Shown here: positions 36,906 through 48,864 of the stretch, piece by piece
Position numbering within the stretch: position 1 is the stretch's first letter
Layout: each line of letters opens with the position of its first letter
Source of the DNA: Caprimulgus europaeus
Lineage: Eukaryota; Chordata; Aves; Caprimulgiformes; Caprimulgidae
Length of the DNA: 64,000 nucleotides
Direction: 5' to 3'
Assembly: GCA_907165065.1 (NCBI GenBank)
Contig: OU015530.1
Coordinates: 45,696,965 to 45,760,964 of the forward strand
Notes under the pieces: generated by a model
Seen by the model: only the letters and a program-made list of their open reading frames with translations
What the model was told of the DNA's origin: nothing
The model's database searches: none
Position numbers and translations under genes: made by a program

Positions 36906-38770
36906 TTGAATCTGTAAAATAAGCACAGTAAATGTAACTAACTATAGGTGCATATTTATGCTAAAGTATGCCACCCTTTAGTGCAGAACTGTTTACTGTA
37001 ACAACAGGAACAACATGGAGTTTTCCAGAAGTTATACAAAGAGTTTTTGGGTGTGCGCTGCCACTGAACATGAACTGGATACTGTTCTTACAAGTTTCTT
37101 AATGAGAAGACTCTGTCTCTGATAACTAAGATGAGTCTTTACTATAACAACAGAGAAGCCAAGACAGGAAGGAGCTTGAGAAAGGGAGAGTAGGTATATG
37201 TCTTTCAGTAGGTACTTATGACAGAATTGACTCACTCATTAAAAGAGGTTGGATTCTTCAATGATGTTACAATTCAGACTTTAAAAGTTCAGATAGCCTT
37301 ACGAGATGCCTATCGTATTGCTCAATGTGCCATTACAGATCTCAGACACATTAAGCAAAGCATGCTGCTGATAAAAGCCTATGGCAGGCAGAAGGCACAT
37401 TTTCATAAAGAAGGAGTTGAGTGTGATGTCTGATAAGAGTTATACTGGTTGTACCTGCTGAGATTCTGCCTGTAATCAGCACCATGCTGGTGACTGACGA
37501 CAGCATCTTAAGTGGCTGGGAGCTGCACAGTGTTTGTTCATCTCAGCCTGGGTTAAAAGGGAACGTTGTTAATGTTTGCATCACAAGGATGCCCAGAGAC
37601 CTATTCTAATATCAGGAGTCCATTTTGCTACCCTCCTGAAGAGTTTCTCAGTAGGCTTATCCATAGAAGGGTTTGAGAAAAGTAGAATTACTGTCTATGA
37701 TAGAATAACAATTGGAAACTGAGAGAGTTTAAAAGCTTTATACATCTGATTATAGGAGATAAGACACTTTTTCACTAGAAAAATAAAGACCTACTGGAGT
37801 AACTTATCAAGACTGAACCCTTTATTTAAATGTGTTTTTAGTTAAAGCAAGATTTGAGTTGTGGAAGTAAAAAATACTGAAAGGAAGCAGGCTAACTTCA
37901 AATGTGAAATGTAAATGCAACTGAAAGGTAGAAAACAGATTTCTCTACATCTATAAAGACAGAAACTAGTTGGTTTAAAGTGTAGTAATGAAAGCTTAGA
38001 AGAAGCTTTATAACATGGAAAAAGATGGAGCCAAAAGGTATAAGAAATATTATCAGTGCTGCTTTATAAATACAGACTATATAAATGACCCTTAAAAGTG
38101 GTTTAGGTATTCTCAGGGCAGGAAGAAGAACTTCATTGCCTCCATATTCCATCTGATACTCTCTTTCCAACCTCTGGTGTCCTATTGCCTGTGTTATAAC
38201 AGAGGTCAGACAATATGATGATGGCTATCGCATTATAGCTCTGTATCTACAAGTACTCAAAAAGGACTGTAGCTCTGCTGGGAGCTGAAGGCAAGTCTCT
38301 GAGTTCCAGTCCAGGACGTGACCATAGAAACTATCACCTTTTTTATAACTCTTTTTGTAACAGTGACTGTCTACTTAAAAAAACCCCCAAACTTGACATC
38401 TTAAAATGGGACTTCAGGTAAAGTGTAGTGTCTATTTTAACAAATGTAATGGTGTGTGTTGCCATTCAGCTGCTGCTTAGCTCTGAAGGCACCTCAGTTT
38501 TCCTGGCATCTTCTTCTTATCTTACTGCTCCCAATGAGCATGTCTTGTTTTATCTTACCTCAGTGTCCTAAAAGGCTGTTGGTGAATATGCTCCAAAAGA
38601 GGCACAGATCCCATTTGATACCTATATTCAAGAGAAGCTCTAAAAGTATGCTCATTTTCTGGAAGGACTAGGATCCCTGTAAATAACATGAATTAACAGG
38701 ACATATCACAAAATGCACTCATGCCTAATTCTAATTTTTAAAGGATAGTAGTTGGGATGTTGGAATGTGT

Positions 38771-38913
38771 TTCTTTCCTTCCCTTCCCTTCCTTCCTTCT
38801 TTCCTTCCTTCCTTCCTTCCTTCCTTCCTTCCTTCCTTCCTTCCTTCCTTCCTTCCTTCCTTCCTTCCTTCCTTCCTTCCTTCCTTCCTTCCTTCCTTCC
38901 TTCCTTCCTTCCT
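38771..38913. repeat. TTCC tetranucleotide microsatellite
   Basis: About 140 bp of TTCC units, nearly perfect from about 38801. A slightly irregular left edge (CCCTTCCCTTCC, CTTTCC) and a TATCTTCTCTC right edge mark decay. The three overlapping Pro-Ser-Phe-Leu frames here are artefacts. It is probably length-polymorphic. Confidence 0.97.
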
Positions 38914-39071
38914 ATCTTCTCTCTCTTTTTGTTTCCGTATTTATTAAGATAATTATTAATGATACAACAAAAGAAGGAAGAAAATATTTTGTAGGTAACA
39001 AATGACAGAGAAAGAGAGAATGAGACAGAACAGACATGGTTCTATAGCCTGTTTTGCAGGAATTGTTTATT

Positions 39072-39147
39072 CCTTGCCTATGATTATTTTTGTATTTAAT
39101 GTAAATTGTCCTTGCCTATGACTATTTGTGTATTGAACAAAAATTGA
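39072..39147. repeat. Two-copy 38-bp tandem duplication
   Basis: Unit 1 (39072-39109) and unit 2 (39110-39147) abut exactly and both begin CCTTGCCTATGA. I count 7 mismatches in 38, about 82% identity. No third copy is visible on either side. The divergence implies an old local duplication, not a recent slippage array. Confidence 0.8.
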
Positions 39148-42100
39148 CCATTAAGAATCCTGAAAATGAAATCCAGGATTACTTGCCCCGTCTACTACTC
39201 GCAAGGTTGTGTAATTAAGTTCTCTTTCTATTCAGAATTCCTTTCTGCTTAACAACATGAATTCAGATGAAAAAGCAGAGTGCCTCCCTTACCTGGGATG
39301 AGCACTGTAAGTGCACAACTCATTTTTTGCAGCTAACTTCAGATCCTCCTAAGGGAATTTGCATTGTCTTCCTGGAAATGGAAAAAGCTGAGTTGTATTT
39401 CACAGGAGCATTGCAAGGACATGTATTGACATGATTCATTTTACACATGATGGTATACTGTAATGTAGATATATATGTGACGTATAGTGGATCTCTCTGA
39501 TACTAATTCCAGATGGTGCAGAATAAATTTCTTAAAAAACCTACTATTGCTTAGGATTTCTGACGCTGAACTTCCTGTTAAAATCATCTGGAAATGTATA
39601 TGTATATATGTCTGTAATGTGTTTACAGAAGAAGAGATGATTAAAAGAATGTTATTAATCCAAATATGTTTGACTTCTTATTTAATCTTATCCTCAAGCT
39701 CACTTTATATTCTATGCACAACTGTCAGTAATTCCAGATCAATAACAATTTAGGACATCTTCATCTGATCATTATGATGTTTGTGATAAGACTTACACTG
39801 TTTTTCTGTTCAACAGCTTCTCCTAATACTATAAACATGCACTGAACTTTCTTCGTCAATCTTCACAACTTTCTTATCACTAGTGCAACCAATACTTATT
39901 CCTTGTATCTGGTAGGTGAGTATACAGCCGAGTTCCAGCTTGGCCCAAAGCTCTATTTTTCTGTATTCAGCTGTGATAGCCCTCCCCAGGAGATGGTGAC
40001 AGTGTAAATGATCACTGTCCTAAGCATTTTGACTTTTGAAATACTTTGTTCTAATGGTGGCTTGACACAAGCTAGATGATTTTTTTAAAAATCATTTTTG
40101 AGGAACCATGGAGTATATGTATCATTGAGGTATTGCAGCTTTCTTGCAGATGTAAAAGCTATCTTTTGTGCTGTGAAGTTGGAAGATACTGTTTGCCATT
40201 GCAATTAACTTCTTAAAGTTTTTTAAAGTAAACTGACTTTATAAGTATTTTCATGTTTCTTTTGGTAATATAATCATAGCATTAATTATATTGGAAGGTG
40301 GTCAGCCTGGCCACTCTGTTTCCTGAAGACAAGACCGTCTGCACCTCAACTGTTCCTGACAGTTGTTTGGTAAACCAAATTGGTAAACAATGTGACTGAG
40401 TTTTCAGAACCATCCTAGGAGCTAATGAGGAATTTCTAATTTTAGGTATCTTTATATTTCAGACAATTGCATATCAACAATTAAAAAAGATGGCTTAAAA
40501 GGAAAAGCCTTTTGAAAATGGGATAAGTACTCTACTCTCAAAAAATTTAATTCAAAACTTAAGATGAAAAATATTACATGTTGTTGCTGCCATTAAAATA
40601 TTTTTTAAAGCAAGCAATTATTTTATTTTGTAGTCTTTAGAGCACCCAGTTATGAGGAAAGAATTCAGTTTCCTACTGGACAACAGCTCCAAGAAAAACA
40701 TGAAGCTACTTTTCAATGCAAGCTACAAAACAGAGCTTATGGAGTTTGCTCTGTCACATTGTTCTGAATGGTTATTTTGCTCCTGTATCATCCCAGGGAC
40801 CCCACGTTTCTTTAGGTGTGTAAGTAACACAATCCAGCTGTTATTCACTGATACATAGATGAGTGCATCTTCAACTGAGCAGCCCCTCACCTCTCTGGTA
40901 TTAATGAAGAAGAATAAGCACAGTTAAATATAACATCTAAACAAATATATGTCTGTATTAACCAAATTATACTTCCCATAAAAGACAAATACTATCTTCT
41001 CAAAGTTGAAATACAATGTTAGTCTAATGCCTAGAAGAAAGTTACAGTTTTCTGCATCATTATGGCATGAGCAACTGTGAATCACCTCTACAATTTTAGG
41101 CTGTGACATTAGAATAAATACAGAAAATTCTTCCAAGGAGCTGAATAGTAGTGGGAACAATCAAGTCTGTTTCTCGCTCTATACCTTCCCTGAACTTTTG
41201 CCTACCATCTTTTCCACAACAAGAGATTGGTATGTCTTAATTTACAAGGCTTCTGATCTATGATAGCAACAGGATAGGTTTTCAATTTTTCATTTGGCTT
41301 GGAATAAGAGCTGACTTACTCTTATGTATTTATTTTAGCTTTCCAGGTGGAATATCAAGCTATTGCAGCAAAGTTGAAATTTTCCCCTGTCTTGCAGTTG
41401 CATTTTTTTTTCTTGAAAGACAAAAGACACAAATTTTCCAGTTAGCTCTACTGAACTTTCTATGTAATCCTCTGAAAAATATCTTTTCAGAGCTGTGTGC
41501 AACCAGGCACATAACCTGTGGGCCACTGAAGCTGTAATCGCTCATTAAAAAAAACAAAACAAACCTCAGATAAATCCTTTTGGGTCTCTTCCATTCTTTG
41601 GTTTTGTCTTTTTTCCTGCATTTGCTGTTCAAATCTCACTTGTCATTTTAAAGCCTAACAGAATATGAACACCAGAGAAAGTCAATGGTGTTGATTACAG
41701 ACTTAGAGAAAAACACTAAAATGATTTAGTCTGTAGGAGACAGCTGTGGTGGAGAGCTATGAAAGAGGTGTACACAGTATCATTAACCCTTTATTAGTAC
41801 CTTCTGCTCTGATAAGTGGGGATTGACATTATCCTCCGTCATCAGTTTTGATGTGTTATTTTTTTCATAAAGCATTTGTTTCTATAAAAAGGGCAGATAT
41901 GATTATGAGAGAGTGTGGTGTGGGGATTGTACCTTCTCAAACCTGGGCAGGGACAGAAGATATGACACTTTGTGAATTCTCTTCTTATATCTGTTGTCAA
42001 CTTTCTCTTTCATGCTAGACAATGAGCTATGGGTATGACCTATGGAGAACAAAGTTGGAGAAATAGAAGAAAATAGAAATAGTGGCCAGGTCAGCTGCTA

Positions 42101-44036
42101 ACTCAAATGAAAATGCAAGTGAACTAGCAAAGGCTGAACATTTCAACAAGAGGGTTAAGTGCCCAACAACTCCAGGAGAATACGAATGAGAAACATTTTT
42201 CTTGGTTACTATGTAGATGTTAGGGGATTAATATGAAAGGGAAGATTTAATTAGGAGCAATGCTTTGCAGAACAAGTTAGGACATATGAATGGATGGAGG
42301 AGAAAAAAAAAGAGATGTCAGTTCTGTGTGTTTTTGAAGAACTGTACTATATTCTATGATGTTTTAAGTGTGGAACTGTGAAAGAGTCTGAAAGAACAAA
42401 AAAAATTAAAAATCAGGTTAAGAGAATAAATACCACTTGAATAACTTCAAGGACACCATCAAAAAGGTAAAATAAGGTCTAACCTGAGAAATTCCTTACT
42501 TATTTTCTTTGGCATTTTAAAAAATATGAGAAAGAAATAATGGAACTTACATGTGTAGTTTTAGACAGTAAGATGAGTCTTGTTTAAAAACACCTCCCTT
42601 GAAGAAGCTATAGCTTTATAACTGTGTAGTCTAAAGGTGATTAACACAAATCCACAAAAATAGGCTACTTCTTATGTTTTTATAAAGTGAGAGCTCTAGG
42701 TATCACTATTGCTAGCCACTCCACAATGAACAGGCAATGTCTTATTACTTTTGTTCACAGTAGGTACCAGGTATTTGGATTTTGTCAAGTGGGCAACAAT
42801 GCACATACTTCTGTTTCCATGGGCACTTCAGAAAGCAGTCTCTGTGGTTTTTATAAAGGACATCCTACCAGTCTTTCCTCTGCTTCCATGTTCTACTAAC
42901 TCATGCTGGTTCCAGTAATTCATATTTTTGTCTTTTCAGCATTATTTCACTCCATTTGAAACCTTTTTTTGGAAGTGTAAATCAGTGAATTCTGTGCTAC
43001 CCTGCTTTAAAGCTGGAACAGGAACTACAGATCTAGGTCTACTGTGTTTTGAAAATTTTTGTGAGAATTTCATGCTGGGGTATTGTCTGTTATGAAAAGT
43101 CCTAGAGAAGCTGTCAGAAATGAAAAAAATATGCTTTGAGGGGAAGAAGCTTCTATAAAAAAAACAATGTACAGTTAAAGCTGTCCAGTTTCAATAACAG
43201 TTTCTGATGGTGCTTCTTAACTATCTCAAATCAGATGTTTTGAATACAGAAGACTGCTGTAGCTGTTGTTATTTAGCATTCATGTTCTGATAACACCATA
43301 AAGCCATGCTGGAGTTGTTTTAGGAGCTATTTAAACAAGCACTCTGAATAGGTAAACTCATAGAAAACTACAGAAAGATTCTCATTCTCTATTACATTTA
43401 AGAGAATCTTTCCAGAAGTGTTTATTACCCAGATGATACTCACAGAGTTCGAGGGTGAACTTTTCATTCTAGCATAAATTTGCACTGTACTGCAAGGAAC
43501 ATTCAGTGTCTCCCTAGAAGAGACTGAATTAAGGCTTTCAGGATTCGGCAGCTCATGCCTCTCTGACCTCTTTGTGGCTGCTGCATGCAGCTAATTCCTC
43601 CTGGGAAAAGAAGCAGGCCATCAGTTTGTTTACCATTCAGTAAAGATACCTGGCAGTTTCCTTGCACAAAATGAGCTGCTATCTTGTCAGGAAGATGTTT
43701 GATCCTCTCACAAGCTCTGCCATCTGTTGAATAAATATAGGCATGTGAAAGTTCAAAGTGTTACTGTGCGTAATAACAGGCAGTGGAACAGTGCATAGTA
43801 TCGACTGGTGGAATTAAGACGCATACAGTCCCCAATTATGCCAGACTTACAGTGCTGTTAGAAACAAGACAAACTGTTTAAAAAAGTCACCCTCTGAAAT
43901 TTCTTTAAAGAAAAAAAATGGATCAATATTTTCTGTTGGTTATCACATGGATTTTATACCAACCACCAATTTAGCTCTGCCTACACAAAATTCATTCACA
44001 GTCTGTTTAATTTACTTCAGCACTCTGGATTGACCT

Positions 44037-44060
44037 AAAAAAAAAAATAAAAAAAAAAAA
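44037..44060. repeat. A-rich homopolymer tract
   Basis: A11-T-A11-type run with a single T interruption. Simple sequence. Confidence 0.85.
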
Positions 44061-44757
44061 TGAAAAGAGACACTGAATTACAATGAATAAAGTGGCAATA
44101 TTCAGTTTGTTTCTTAGTCCCAGAAAGACTGTAAAACCTCTTGCACAAACTGTTTAGTACTGATTAATGGGTTTGGTTTTGTTCCCATTTCAGTGTTCAG
44201 AGAAAAAAAAACCAAAAACATATTATTTTGTTTATAAGCAAAATCTTCTCTAGTGTTTGCAAATATTCAAGTAGACTTTTTTATTCCTGATATAAACCTA
44301 TTCATTATTATTCCCCATTGTAAGTGGAGCAATTTTGTACATAAATATTGCACAGACATATCAGTGTTCAATATAGATTATAAAGGCATTTTCAAAATAC
44401 TCCTGTAAGATCATATTATTATATTATCAGCCTTTACTGGTTTAGGAAAGGCCCATAACTGTGAAGCACTGATTCAGCAAGACATTTAAACTTATTAAAG
44501 ACTTGCTTTCCATACTCTGAACTGAAAACATGTGTAAGATATTTGCCATACTGGTGTTGCAGGAATAATTGTAGTTTCAGCACAGGGCTCTTGAAGAGAT
44601 GTGATGGCAACATAGTCCCAGCCCTGGGAAAGATTACAATCTCATTGTTAGCCAAGAGGCAGCAGAAAGTGGGGGTAAGCTTATAGCAAACAGAGTGGAA
44701 AAGTAAAATAGGAGACAATTATTAGTTTAAGGTGGCATCACTGACAGTAGGATTTAT

Positions 44758-45062
44758 GAGCCTGATGGAGCCAGACTCTTCATAGTGGTGTCTGACGATA
44801 GGACAAGGGGCAATGGGTGTAAGCTGGAACACAGGAGGTGTTCTGAGAATTTGAGAAGGAACTTCTTTATTGTGAGAGTAACAGAGCACTGGGACAGGCT
44901 GCCCAGGGAGGTTGTAGAGTCTCCTTCTCTGGACTCATTCAAGACCTGCCTGGATGCCTTCCTGTGTGATCTTATCTAGGTGTTCCTGCTCTGGCAAGAG
45001 GATTGGACTAGATGATCTTTCGAGGTCGCTTCCAGTCCCTAGCATTCTGTGATTCTGTGATA
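44758..45062 (+). mobile_element. CR1 LINE fragment, longest 3' end in the window
   Basis: Landmarks in order are AGGACAAGGGGCAATGGGTG, AAGCTGGAACACAGGAGGTG, GAAGGAACTTCTTTATTGTG, GGACAGGCTGCCCAGGGAGG, ATTGGACTAGATGATCTTTC and the tail TTCTGTGATTCTGTGATA. A 64-codon plus frame (44785-44979) retains [16 protein letters not shown], equivalent to the peptide in the 1818-2025 copy. The TTCTGTGATT tail differs from the TTCTATGATT tails elsewhere in the window, so it belongs to a different CR1 subfamily. The near-intact short frame suggests a younger insertion than the 53.4 kb copy. Confidence 0.95.
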
Positions 45063-45064
45063 TA

Positions 45065-48000
45065 TGACAATGTAGAAATCTACATGAGTGACAACTAAAC
45101 AGTCTAGCTGATGGAATATTTTAATTAGCATAGGACTTTCCTCACAGATTTTAGCCATATGTATTTACATATCTTCTAAATTAGCTGCCTATATGTCCTC
45201 TATTGTCAGGAGAGAGAGGTAGCTCTAGAGGATGTTTATTTCCACATTAAAAAAGGTGGGTAAGATAGGAGTCATGGATTGCTCTCAGCAGCTGCCTATC
45301 TCTTTCCAGTGACTTAAGAGCATAGAGGACTAATTAAGTTTAGGTAAGTTCTCCTTTGGCTCAGCAGAATACAACCCTTAACTTGCACCTTATTTTAATG
45401 ATCGGATGATTGTAATACTCTGTTCCTGATTATTTCATTGTCACAGCAAATGGAGATTTGATTCTTTCCCCTACAGCTGTGCTTTAAGGAATAACTGTGC
45501 CATAGTTCACCTATATGCCCTGATAATAAACAGATATGAGTTGTGACCTGTAGAGCTTTATCAGTTATTTGCTAATGGATGAGGATTATCAGACAATAAG
45601 GAGAACTACATTCCAGCAAGAAGAAAGACCTTACTACAGTATAAATACAGAACAGGTGATTGCTTTAGCTTAATACAAATTTATAAACTTTATCCTCCGA
45701 GCTATTTCACACAAATATCTGCAGGTACTAGAAATCCTTATGTCATATGAGTTCTGTTAATGCTCAAAGTACCACTCAAGAGGAGTTTTTGATCCTAATT
45801 TCAAGATTAGTTTGCTAAATGACTTTGGATAGTCACTCCTCAACACACATTCCTTATTTTCCCACTAGGAGTCATTACTTGTGTAACATGCCTTAAGATC
45901 TTAAGCTAAAACCCACTTTTTAAAACATGAGTAGTTATGATGTTACTGACTCAAAATACTAACCTGATCATTTTCTGCTAATACAGGTGACATTCTCAAA
46001 CTGCAGAGCTAAGTGGTTCAGCTTGTGCACCACTAATGTAAGACAAACAACTAAACCAAACATAAAATATAAGATTTTGCTTCTCTAATGTCACCAGAGT
46101 GTTAGTGATGCCCATATTCTTGATTCAGGCATAAATTATTGATAGCTATTGATTTTTGACAGCATTTTGTTGGATAGGAATTTTTTTCCCTTTCCCAGAG
46201 GAAAAAGCTAATGGACCTTAAAGCAAATTTTATTCCTCTGTGGCCTGACTCCATTATTTTTCTGTTGGCTAAATTTTATTTGTCTGCTGATAAGGTACAC
46301 TTTAAAAAATGGTTATGATATTGATATTCTTGCAGGAAAATTTTGCATGCTGTTAAAACGTGACAAAAGGAGATAAAGAGCAGGGAAAACAAGGTTAGTG
46401 TGAAGTGAAAAATGATATAATATTAAGTTATATTGTTGCTTCTGTGGCACTCTTTATTTCATACAACTGTCAATGTAGATGCCTATCTCTACGCTTTTAT
46501 GGCCCAGATTGTTGAAAATGGCTTCCTGGTTTGTGGTTATTATTTTGAATCTGCACTTCATTATACCAAATATTTGCATATGCAATTCACTTAGGTAGTT
46601 ATAGTGACCCCAGGGAAATGTCCAGTGAACATTCACTGTGACTAAGTTTGAATGAATAATGAAATGCTAATGGAAAAATATGGGTCCACCTGATAGCAAC
46701 TGAACTTTGCTCACCATAAACCGGCCTGGATTAAAGGTATCCATAAAAAAATCATTCCTATACCATAATTAGAACACATTAAGATTTGACTGTAATTTTG
46801 CATTGGTAATACAAATAAGTCTCTTAAACCTCTTTCCTTCAAATTTTATAATTTGATTCCTATTCATAGGGAATGAGGGTGGTGTACAAATCACTGTGTT
46901 TCCTTCTCCTTGTAACTATAGCAGAGTAGAAGGGGAAGTGTAGTGACACCCTTCCCTTTCCTTATTTCTTCGAGATTTGTGAGCTGATAATAATTTAAAA
47001 TTACTATCTTAAAATTCAGATTATACAGGGACGATGGAATCTAACCAATTCCCGAGTGAATTTCTGACTGAAATAACAATGATGGTTAGGTATGGCCTAT
47101 TTTGTAATTGTCACTGATATACTATTTGGATTTTATATTGCTTAAAAAAAAATTATATATATATATAAATATGGCTATGTCTACATACATTTTTACAGCC
47201 AAACTACTGGTTAATACACGTGGATTTGTTCTTCTCCCATTCTGAGCTTGCCAGCATCATACCTGGTACCATACAGCTGGATTATCTGAGAACTGTGGCC
47301 ACGCTAGTGAGTCCTACTCTATGGTTTGTCTCATAGGCTTAAGTGCACCAGTGTTGACAGCGTGGCTGCTGCCTTCACATCTCCTGAGTGTCCCATTCCA
47401 AGGACAGGAACAAAAAATTCCCTTCACACCTACAAAAAGTACCTTTCAGCAAGCATGACATGAAGGAGGTGTGTGTTAGGACTGCCCTTACCTCATTCTA
47501 TCATGTGCCCCAGATTGTGGCTAGGGGTGCCAATCCTCCCACTTTGGTGGGAAGTGCTGAAAGTGTAACTATTGATATATTGTTGTTTAGTACTAGTAGA
47601 AAAAAGCCTTGGAATAGCACAGCATGAGATCAAAAACTTTTCAGGCTGATTACAGAGAAACAAGAAAGGGAATACATCTTTCTCTGAAGTGAAATTAACT
47701 AATACACAAACAAAATGAAGCACAAGAAAATTTTCTGTGTGTGCCAACTCCAAGCATAAAACATGGATTGTTAAGGCACAGGTGAGCACAGGTTGGGGAG
47801 AAGTCTGGAGGAGAGGCTTTAGTTTCAGGCATGCCAGACTCCTTTGCTCTATGGACTCTCTCAGAAGCCAGACAGGAGAGGGACAGTAAAGGTGAAGGCA
47901 GTTGTACAACCCCCACAGTCAGCCATAGTAACCTACTGTGAAAGAATTTAAAAGAATATTTGCTTCTCAGTATCTCTTATTTGTCCTTGCCATGTGTTAC

Positions 48001-48251
48001 TTAGGTTGTATTTTCTTTAACTATTTAAGTAGCAGCTCAGTGAGCATCTGAAAGCACAGGAGCTGTTGGGAGGCTTGGCATTGCTAAAATTCTGGCCTTT
48101 CTCCTCTCCTGACACACTGGGATCTGAACTGCTGAGCCACTTTGCTGTCTGCAGAGACACCTCCAGAAGCTTTGGGCAAGGCACAATCCAATAGTTAGTT
48201 TACAGAAGAGAATAGCTAAGAGGATCTGTGAGGCCCAGTAACACAGCTGTC
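45065..48251. other. AT-rich stretch without recognised gene
   Basis: It contains the perfect 14-bp palindrome CTTAAGATCTTAAG (45892-45905), an A/TA tract at 47144-47169 and a less AT-rich block at 47220-47640. The longest minus-strand frame in the window (47493-47909, 138 codons) lies here, but it contains no known domain. Confidence 0.45.
47144..47169. repeat. A9 plus TA dinucleotide tract
   Basis: Nine A are followed by about eight alternating TA steps. Low-complexity sequence. Confidence 0.8.
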
Positions 48252-48863
48252 TGTCCTGGTTTTCAGCTGGAACAGAGCTGGGTTTCTTTTTAGCTAGAAT
48301 AGTATTGTGTTTTGCTTTCAGGATGGGATTTGTTAGGAAAGAAACACTGATAGCATACTACTGTTTGAATTTTTGTTGCTGGAAGTGAAGGACTTCATGA
48401 TCTAAGGGGGTGAGGAATATTTAAATTAATAAGCTAAAATGGTGTTTGGATACGCCAGTGGGATATTCTATATAATATCATGTCATGTCTAGTACATTAG
48501 TGAGTGTCTCTTCCTCTTTTAGCTCTCTCTGAGTTCCTCTCAGGCTCTTACTCTTCCAGGATTGCGGTTTTGGTTCGGGATTGTTGTCTGGGAGCAGGCT
48601 GGGCTTGGTCTGTGGGTGGTAAGCAATGGCACTGGGTATCACTCATTTGCATATTTTGTAACTGTTATTATTATCACTACTATTTAACATTAATATTATT
48701 TTAAGTTTTTTTTTATTTCTATTATTAAATTGTTCTTATCTAAGCCTATGAGTCACCTTATCCTTGTCCCCAATCCTCTCCCCTATCCCCTGGGGGAGGG
48801 AGGGAAATGGGTGAATGGCTGTGTTGGCTGCTTGCCAAGGGATAGCCCAGTGAAACTATCACA
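48252..48863 (+). mobile_element. Solo LTR of an avian endogenous retrovirus (ERVL-like)
   Basis: The element starts TGTCCTGGTTTTCAGCTGG and ends GTGAAACTATCACA, giving the TG...CA termini of an LTR about 612 bp long. Internal landmarks of this common avian LTR follow in order: GGGATATTCTATATAATATC, a GGTAAGCAATGGCACTGG block, runs of TATTATTATT, ATTAAATTGTTCTTATCTAA near the presumed polyadenylation region, and CCCCTGGGGGAGGGAG. Flanking 5-mers CTGTC (48247-48251) and CTGGC (48864-48868) match at four of five positions, consistent with the 5-bp duplication made by ERVL-type integrases. No internal gag, pol or env sequence adjoins either end, so it arose by LTR-LTR recombination. Family placement is from memory of the sequence pattern. 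Confidence 0.85.
48792..48811 (+). other. Canonical G-quadruplex motif inside the LTR
   Basis: GGGGG-A-GGG-A-GGG-AAAT-GGG fits the rule of four runs of three or more G with loops of 1-7 bases. It lies about 50 bp before the LTR's 3' end, in the stretch that is C/G-rich in related LTRs. Quadruplex formation is inferred from the motif. Confidence 0.55.
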
Positions 48864-48864
48864 C

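Larger units (their letters stand above)
29690..38765. other. AT-rich stretch without recognised gene
   Basis: Short relics of old repeats occur at 32152-32180 and 36880-36905, and possibly at 35030-35060 (GGGCCAGATTTCATCCT). A duplicated TTAAGATTTTTT word lies near 31554-31581. Frames worth a homology check are plus 37218-37433 (71 codons), minus 32514-32735 (73 codons) and plus 30711-31040 (109 codons). None was recognised. Confidence 0.4.
38915..44755. other. AT-rich stretch without recognised gene
   Basis: A 38-bp tandem duplication is at 39072-39147 and an A-rich run at 44037-44060. No gene, RNA or known element was recognised. Frames up to 90 codons have no domains. Confidence 0.5.

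Noticed and set aside
38752-39005. Three overlapping plus-strand frames rich in Pro-Ser-Phe-Leu
   Set aside because: They are the three readings of the TTCC tetranucleotide array.
47380-47640. Donor-like GAG|GTAAGG on the minus strand with TCCCAC-CAAA-GTGGGA hairpin
   Set aside because: All frames into the donor contain stops; the hairpin is only 6 bp.
47493-47909. Longest minus-strand open frame, 138 codons
   Set aside because: No recognisable domain and a composition typical of random reading. A GTAAGG donor-like site at its end is preceded by in-frame stops in every usable phase.
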